Of a stretch of DNA of 22,383 nt, positions 18,301-22,383 are shown piece by piece (within the stretch, counting starts at the first letter, position 1; each line of letters starts with the position of its first letter). A program made the position numbers and the translations under genes. The notes under the pieces were generated by a model. That model was not told where the DNA came from and searched no databases. It saw only the letters and a program-made list of their open reading frames with translations. Where the stretch lies: NCBI GenBank assembly GCA_003990745.1, contig RBNI01001449.1:1-22383 (forward strand). Direction: 5' to 3'. This DNA is from Jimgerdemannia flammicorona (taxonomy: Eukaryota; Mucoromycota; Endogonomycetes; Endogonales; Endogonaceae).

Positions 18301-18530
18301 ATTACACCTTATACCACCATCTCACTGCTCTCCATCTCACTGCCCCCCAGCTCACTGACTCCTGTTCTAGGCCCCACAGTTCCTGGCTTTCACTGCCTCC
18401 CCCCCCTAGTTCACTGCCCCCCCAGCTCATTTCCCAGTTTGCCACTCCCTAGCTCACCACTTTCTAGCCACTTTCCAGCTCTTAGCCTCCCACTCAAGCT
18501 CCCAGTCCCTGCTATCAAACATTTTTCAAA
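18301..18530 (+). promoter_or_regulatory. Pyrimidine-rich leader of the hAT gene with CTCACTG motifs
   Basis: A C-rich strand with repeated CTCACTG / CCAGCTCA words (18319, 18334, 18348, 18411, 18431, 18449) sits directly upstream of the transposase ATG. hAT transposases bind short repeated subterminal motifs, which could explain the cluster. Role inferred. Confidence 0.4.
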
Positions 18531-18990
18531 ATGTCTAAAGATCAAGAAGTATATTTAGGAGAAATCTTGGAACTGTCAGATGATATATTAGAAGATATAT
18601 CAGAGGATATATCAGATATCTCCACCAGTTCATTATCATCAATGAGTATAAGAATAAAAATAAAAACAAAACCTAGCTGAGTGTAGAATCATACTACAAA
18701 GATAGTTTTATATATTATACTAATGGTTGCATTCATAGGAGTAGTTGGTCTTATCAGTTGTAAGGGTGGGTAATTAGTTGTAAGTAGTTGAGGTTCTAAT
18801 ATAGTCTCATATCTCTAGAATTTACAAAGTAAGCTCATCAGTTACAATTATTGTACAACTTGGAGCTATGTATATATCAAAGGACAGCAATATCAACAAT
18901 CTTAAATGATATCTCTGGAAGCATCACAATGCTATACTCTTACCTCTCCAACATGCTGAGAATCCTCACTAGTCTAAGAAAGATGATATT

Positions 18991-19073
18991 GTGAGTATGG
19001 ATAGAATGGAATTCAGGAAGTACTTAGGAGGTTATTAGAAAAATAATTCATCAAATTTTATTATTACAAATAG
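18991..19073 (+). other. hAT intron (83 bp)
   Basis: Starts GTGAGT, ends AAATAG. The reading frame is continuous from GAA at 19074 into the conserved domain. Confidence 0.75.
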
Positions 19074-19829
19074 GAATATACTAGCAAGACTTTAAGTGAT
19101 GAAAATTTCTGTCAATTAATTGCCAACTTTATTGTCATTGGATATCAGCCATTCTCCACTATCAAAAATGCTGGCTTTAAGTATCTTCTTCATATATTAT
19201 ACCCTAATCTAGCTCTTCCATCAGCTGATATGATTTCACAAGTTATTCGAAAGGAATTCAAACTATTGTAGACTCAAGTGAAAGTAAGGCTAGCAGGGCT
19301 CAAGTTGAAGATGTCACTTATACTTGATTGTTGGACATCAGATATTAACATCAAGGCCTTCCTTAGAATAATAGCTCATTGGATTGACAGTGATTGGAAG
19401 ATACATGATATTATCTTAGACTTTGTAAATATCAGTGAAATAATACACATAGGTATTAATCTTGCAAAAAGTCTGAAACTGGTAATAGATGATTTATTGC
19501 CTAGTGACAATCAAATCATTGCTATTATATGTAACAATACCAGTAACAATGATACTCTATTTGAGAATCTCTATCATCCACTCACTCATATATACTGTTT
19601 CGGACATATGTTGAATCTCATCATTCATGATGCTCTTGGTTCTCTTAGCAAGTCTATTGAAAAGCTATAAGAGTTGATAAAGAAGATCAAAAATTCAGCA
19701 CAATGATAAGCACAACTGGTAAAGGTCTGTGAATCCTCTGAAATTCCCATTTTGAAGCCTCTCTTAGATATTATGATAAGATAGAGTTCTATATATGAAA
19801 TGTTAGCACATGCTCTGGAGATTTATAAG

Positions 19830-19915
19830 GTAAGATTTTGAATCTATTTATATAGATTTTGGAATACAATTCAGAAGTATTTGGTACTAAATAAATTGAT
19901 ATTACATCCAAATAG
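19830..19915 (+). other. hAT intron (86 bp)
   Basis: Starts GTAAGA, ends AAATAG, with TACTAA near 19885 as a possible branch site. It joins ALEIYK to GLDIL. Confidence 0.75.
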
Positions 19916-20136
19916 GGCTTGGATATATTGTGTGATATAGATAAGCAAATGAGTGATATATCTGAAGATACATGGTAATAATTTGAATTGATTTGCCAAT
20001 TTCTCAAGCCTTTTGCCAAAGTGATAACTGTGATGTCAGCTTCAAAGTATCCTACAATAGTAGCTGTTATCTCATATGTCATCAATACATATCAAACTGG
20101 TGAATATTTTAATCAGATATATATAGGATTTTGAAA

Positions 20137-20246
20137 GTAATTTTATTTGTGAATTTAGGAACTAATTTAGTAAGTAATTGGGAAGTAATATGTATATATT
20201 TCTATTTATTTTTTATTTTTTATAAATAATACTTACTGTTGCTAAG
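20137..20246 (+). other. hAT intron (110 bp)
   Basis: Starts GTAATT, ends GCTAAG, with CTTACT upstream of the acceptor. The following exon begins with KLLKYY and ALALDLYIN, the usual hAT block. Confidence 0.65.
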
Positions 20247-20527
20247 AATTCATGTACAAAACTTCTTAAGTATTACTGCAAGATGACACTATTATATAGC
20301 ATAGCTTTAGCCTTAGATCTATATATCAATATGTGTTATTTCCATTATGAGTAATGGAAAAAATCCTTAATTGATAAATGGAAGAATCAGATGGAATATA
20401 TCTGAGAAAAGGAGTATAAGTCTGTTAATGCTGTCATTATATCCTCAATATCCCATGATGCTAATGATTTTATCAACTCAATATATAAGAAGAAACAGCA
20501 CATTGATGTAGATGATAAGCTTGAATG

Positions 20528-20592
20528 GTGGGTGTTGTTTTTATGTTTTTTGGTTGGCTTGGTTAATTTTTACTCATATTTCTCTGTTTCAG
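20528..20592 (+). other. hAT intron (65 bp)
   Basis: Starts GTGGGT, ends TTTCAG after a T-rich tract. Splicing restores the LE-x-YLSE sequence typical of hAT transposases. Confidence 0.75.
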
Positions 20593-20890
20593 TTATTTGT
20601 CAGAGAATTCAGCTAATCCTTGTATAGATATACTGGATTGGTGATAGTGAAATCAGTCAGTATATCTTAATCTTTCACAAATGGCTTATGATTATCTTAC
20701 TATTTCAGTGACATCTGTTCTATCTGAATATATTTTTTCTATTGCTAGTGAGCTGATGACTGAATATTGAAACAGCTTATATATAAATATAATTCGTGCA
20801 TATATGTGTTTGTGATTCTTAGTGGTCTTCAGATATTTTTCACTTCCAATTACTCTGAATATTATCCAAATATTATCTGAATCATTTTTT

Positions 20891-20944
20891 CAGGCCAGAG
20901 TTCAGAAGGTCAGGTTCAGGGTTGGGTTCAGGAGTCAGGTTCAG
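20891..20944. repeat. GGTTCAG-rich short repeats before the LTR
   Basis: TCAGGTTCAGG (20910-20920), GGGTTCAGG (20924-20932) and TCAGGTTCAG (20935-20944) form irregular repeats. They may be the subterminal or terminal part of the hAT element, cut by the gypsy insertion; an inverted partner was not found. Confidence 0.5.
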
Positions 20945-21348
20945 TATAACATTTTAGCATAGTTTATTCCTTTTCTCTGTCTTTCTTGAATATTCTATAA
21001 CCTTCCGGCACCTTCCGCATACTTAGAAATCCCCTTCTTGGCGCCGAGCATTAACTAGTACTTATTTAGTTAGTCACTGAATGTCCTGGAAACTTGTAGA
21101 ACTTTATTTGTCATCATTTGTCATCCTTGCCGAGAACTTTCCTCTTGGCATTTTCCTTTGATTTCTCAGATCCTTCCGGATCCTTCTTTCAGATCTTGTA
21201 TAAATATCCCCTTTGTTCTCATGAATAAAGCTTCAGAATATTTTCTCTCAGAAATCCTTTGAGAATACTTGAACCCTTAGTATCTCTTCGAGCTACTTAG
21301 GATTACCAGAACTAGTCGCTTCCTCATTTAGAAACTAGAACTGTTACA
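20945..21348 (+). repeat. 5' LTR of young gypsy copy
   Basis: 404 bp, starts TATAACA and ends TGTTACA. It is about 60 bp shorter than the LTRs of the old copy but collinear with them. Confidence 0.9.
21199..21229 (+). promoter_or_regulatory. LTR TATA box and poly(A) signal
   Basis: TATAAATA (21199-21206) and AATAAA (21224-21229) are conserved in position in all three LTRs of this family, as expected for the U3/R promoter and polyadenylation signal. Confidence 0.65.
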
Positions 21349-21350
21349 CT

Positions 21351-21365
21351 TGGTAGCAGCGGTGA
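21351..21365 (+). other. Primer binding site
   Basis: TGGTAGCAGCGGTGA begins 2 nt after the LTR. The TGGTAGC start is typical of pairing with a tRNA CCA end, probably initiator Met. Confidence 0.8.
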
Positions 21366-21416
21366 AGTTACACCTAGCCTTATCAAGACACCTCTCAAGA
21401 TATCAGTCACAACACT

Positions 21417-22383
21417 ATGGAGGACAATGGGTGGAACCCTTCATACAGTACCTACGGTCTAGGCAATGCCTCATACAATCAGCAAGAAGAAGAGGAACAG
21501 CAAGACCCTACTCAGTCAAACAGGGCCATCGAGAGTCTTTTGCAGAATGCACTAGCTCAGATCGCCCAACTTCAAGAACGCATAGAAAGAAAGGAAAGCA
21601 AGGCCTCTGCCCATACCTCTGCACCTCCACCGACATCAATACATCCAACAGCAGTCACTATCAAGCCTCAGAAGCCCGACACCTTTGATGGTCAAAGAGG
21701 AGGACTGTCTACTGATGCCTGGCTTTTCCAATTGGAGCAATATGGAGAGCTGACTAATTTGGAAGAAGCAACACTAGTCCAATTTGCCGCCACACTCCTC
21801 CGAGGGAATGCTGCAATCTGGTGGTGAAATCATGTCCAGAATACCAGATTCTCTGGCCGAATCAAGACCTGGGGTGAATTCTCTGATGCCATTCAAGGCC
21901 AATTCAAACCAGTCAACAGCACTAAGGCCGCTCGAGACCATCTAGCAAATGTCAAACAACTTAAGTCTGTGCAAGCATACAATGCACAATTCCTGTCAAT
22001 CCTGCTAGAATTACCACATGTCACTGAAGACGAGAAGGTCGACAAGTACATCCAAGGCCTGAAAGGTCAAACCCGAGTTCATGTTGAACTAGAAGAACCC
22101 AAGGACCTAGATACAGCGATGAAAATTGCTGATAGGTTTGATGTCATCACCTACGGTCACCACTTTGAACAGAAGAGACCATCTTTCAACAATAACAACA
22201 ACAACCACAGAAGGGAGGAACCCAAAGTCAGAACTGTTGGACCTGCCCCCATGGATCTAGACACCATTGACAAGAACAAGAAAGGCAAGCTTACCCCCGA
22301 GGAAAAGGAGCGCCTCAAGAAGGCTGGAGCCTGCTTCTTTTGCCGTCAGCCTGGCCACATTGCAACCAAATGTCCCAAGAAAA
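21417..22383 (+). pseudogene. Ty3/gypsy gag, one stop codon, 3' end outside window
   Basis: Capsid-nucleocapsid protein of the young element. The ATG at 21417 (MEDNGWNPSYSTYG) is 68 bp after the LTR. Residues about 45-65 are a short coiled-coil-like stretch (LAQIAQLQERIERKES). KPDTFDGQRG and WLFQLEQYGEL open the retrotransposon Gag domain, followed by LLRGNAAIWW, stop TGA 21825, NHVQNTRF. The frame continues through FKPVNSTKAARDHLANVKQL, SILLELPHV, YIQGLKGQTRVHVELEE and ADRFDVITYG, an Asn run, PMDLDTI, and a zinc knuckle CFFCRQPGHIATKC (about 22330-22371). The lone stop sits at a position where CGA (Arg) is expected from the family pattern, so a single C-to-T change explains it. At expression level this copy could be recent or already silenced. 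Confidence 0.9.

Larger units (their letters stand above)
18531..20815 (+). pseudogene. hAT-family transposase with four recognisable introns
   Basis: This was a cut-and-paste DNA transposase. The ATG at 18531 opens MSKDQEVYLGEILELSDD. A BED-finger end, NLK, stop, YLWKHHN, lies near 18900. After an intron (18991-19073) the longest exon reads GYQPFSTIKNAGFKYLL, then LILDCWTSDIN (19320 on; first catalytic Asp), AHWIDSDWKIHDIILDFV, CNNTSNNDTLF (usual TDNASNN; Asp changed), CFGHMLNLIIHDAL and YEMLAHALE. Introns at 19830-19915, 20137-20246 and 20528-20592 follow. The last exon, with MAYDYLTISVTSVLSEYIFS and IRAYMCL, is the hAT C-terminal dimerisation domain. Joining across the last intron gives the usual DELERYL-like position with Arg replaced by Cys. 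Stops at about 19269, 19668 and others show it is dead. Terminal inverted repeats were not found. Confidence 0.9.
20945..22383 (+). mobile_element. Young Ty3/gypsy copy, 5' part (runs off window)
   Basis: LTR, primer site and gag of the same family as the 2623-11522 element, but far less decayed. Gag keeps one frame with a single stop over about 320 codons. The remainder lies beyond the right edge. Confidence 0.92.

Overview
This window reads as an AT-rich, transposon-packed stretch of a filamentous fungal genome. The evidence is short GT-AG introns (65-110 bp), a chromodomain Ty3/gypsy retrotransposon, and heavy damage dominated by C-to-T / G-to-A transitions. That damage creates stops at former Gln and Arg codons, as expected of repeat-induced point mutation (RIP) or cytosine deamination. 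I see no intact host gene. The species cannot be named from this sequence.

Layout. 1-2100 is GC-richer and holds a frameshifted F-box/leucine-rich-repeat gene on the minus strand. 2618-11527 is one degraded Ty3/gypsy element with both LTRs and a perfect 5-bp target duplication (CAGAC). It has lost RT, RNase H and most of IN through an internal deletion near 10316, but keeps gag, a protease remnant and a C-terminal chromodomain. Nested in its protease region (4721-9700) is a tyrosine-recombinase retrotransposon with gag, RT-RNase H, tyrosine recombinase, and split direct repeats in the order A1-genes-B1-A2-B2. This is the Ngaro/PAT architecture of the DIRS order. 11850-14745 is a second, older DIRS-like element (gag knuckle, RT, RNase H) with no recombinase visible. 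It abuts a minus-strand Ty1/copia 5' end (gag start, primer site matching the initiator-tRNA anticodon arm, likely LTR; 14750-15194), which abuts a gypsy RNase H-integrase fragment (15195-16740).

16820-18200 is a zone without genes. It holds a poly(A) run, two different 24-bp minisatellites, short tandem repeats and two adjacent long palindromes. 18531-20815 is a decayed hAT transposase gene that still shows four introns with consensus ends. At 20945 a much younger copy of the same gypsy family as the 2.6-11.5 kb element begins. Its LTR, primer site and gag run off the right edge, with one in-frame stop.

The elements form a layered record: an old gypsy copy, a younger YR element inside it, and a young gypsy copy at the right end. 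None of the coding regions looks fully functional as shown. The best-supported unusual structure is the nested YR element with complete split repeats and three copies of an 8-bp core (TATAGTTA) exactly at its left end, internal junction and right end.
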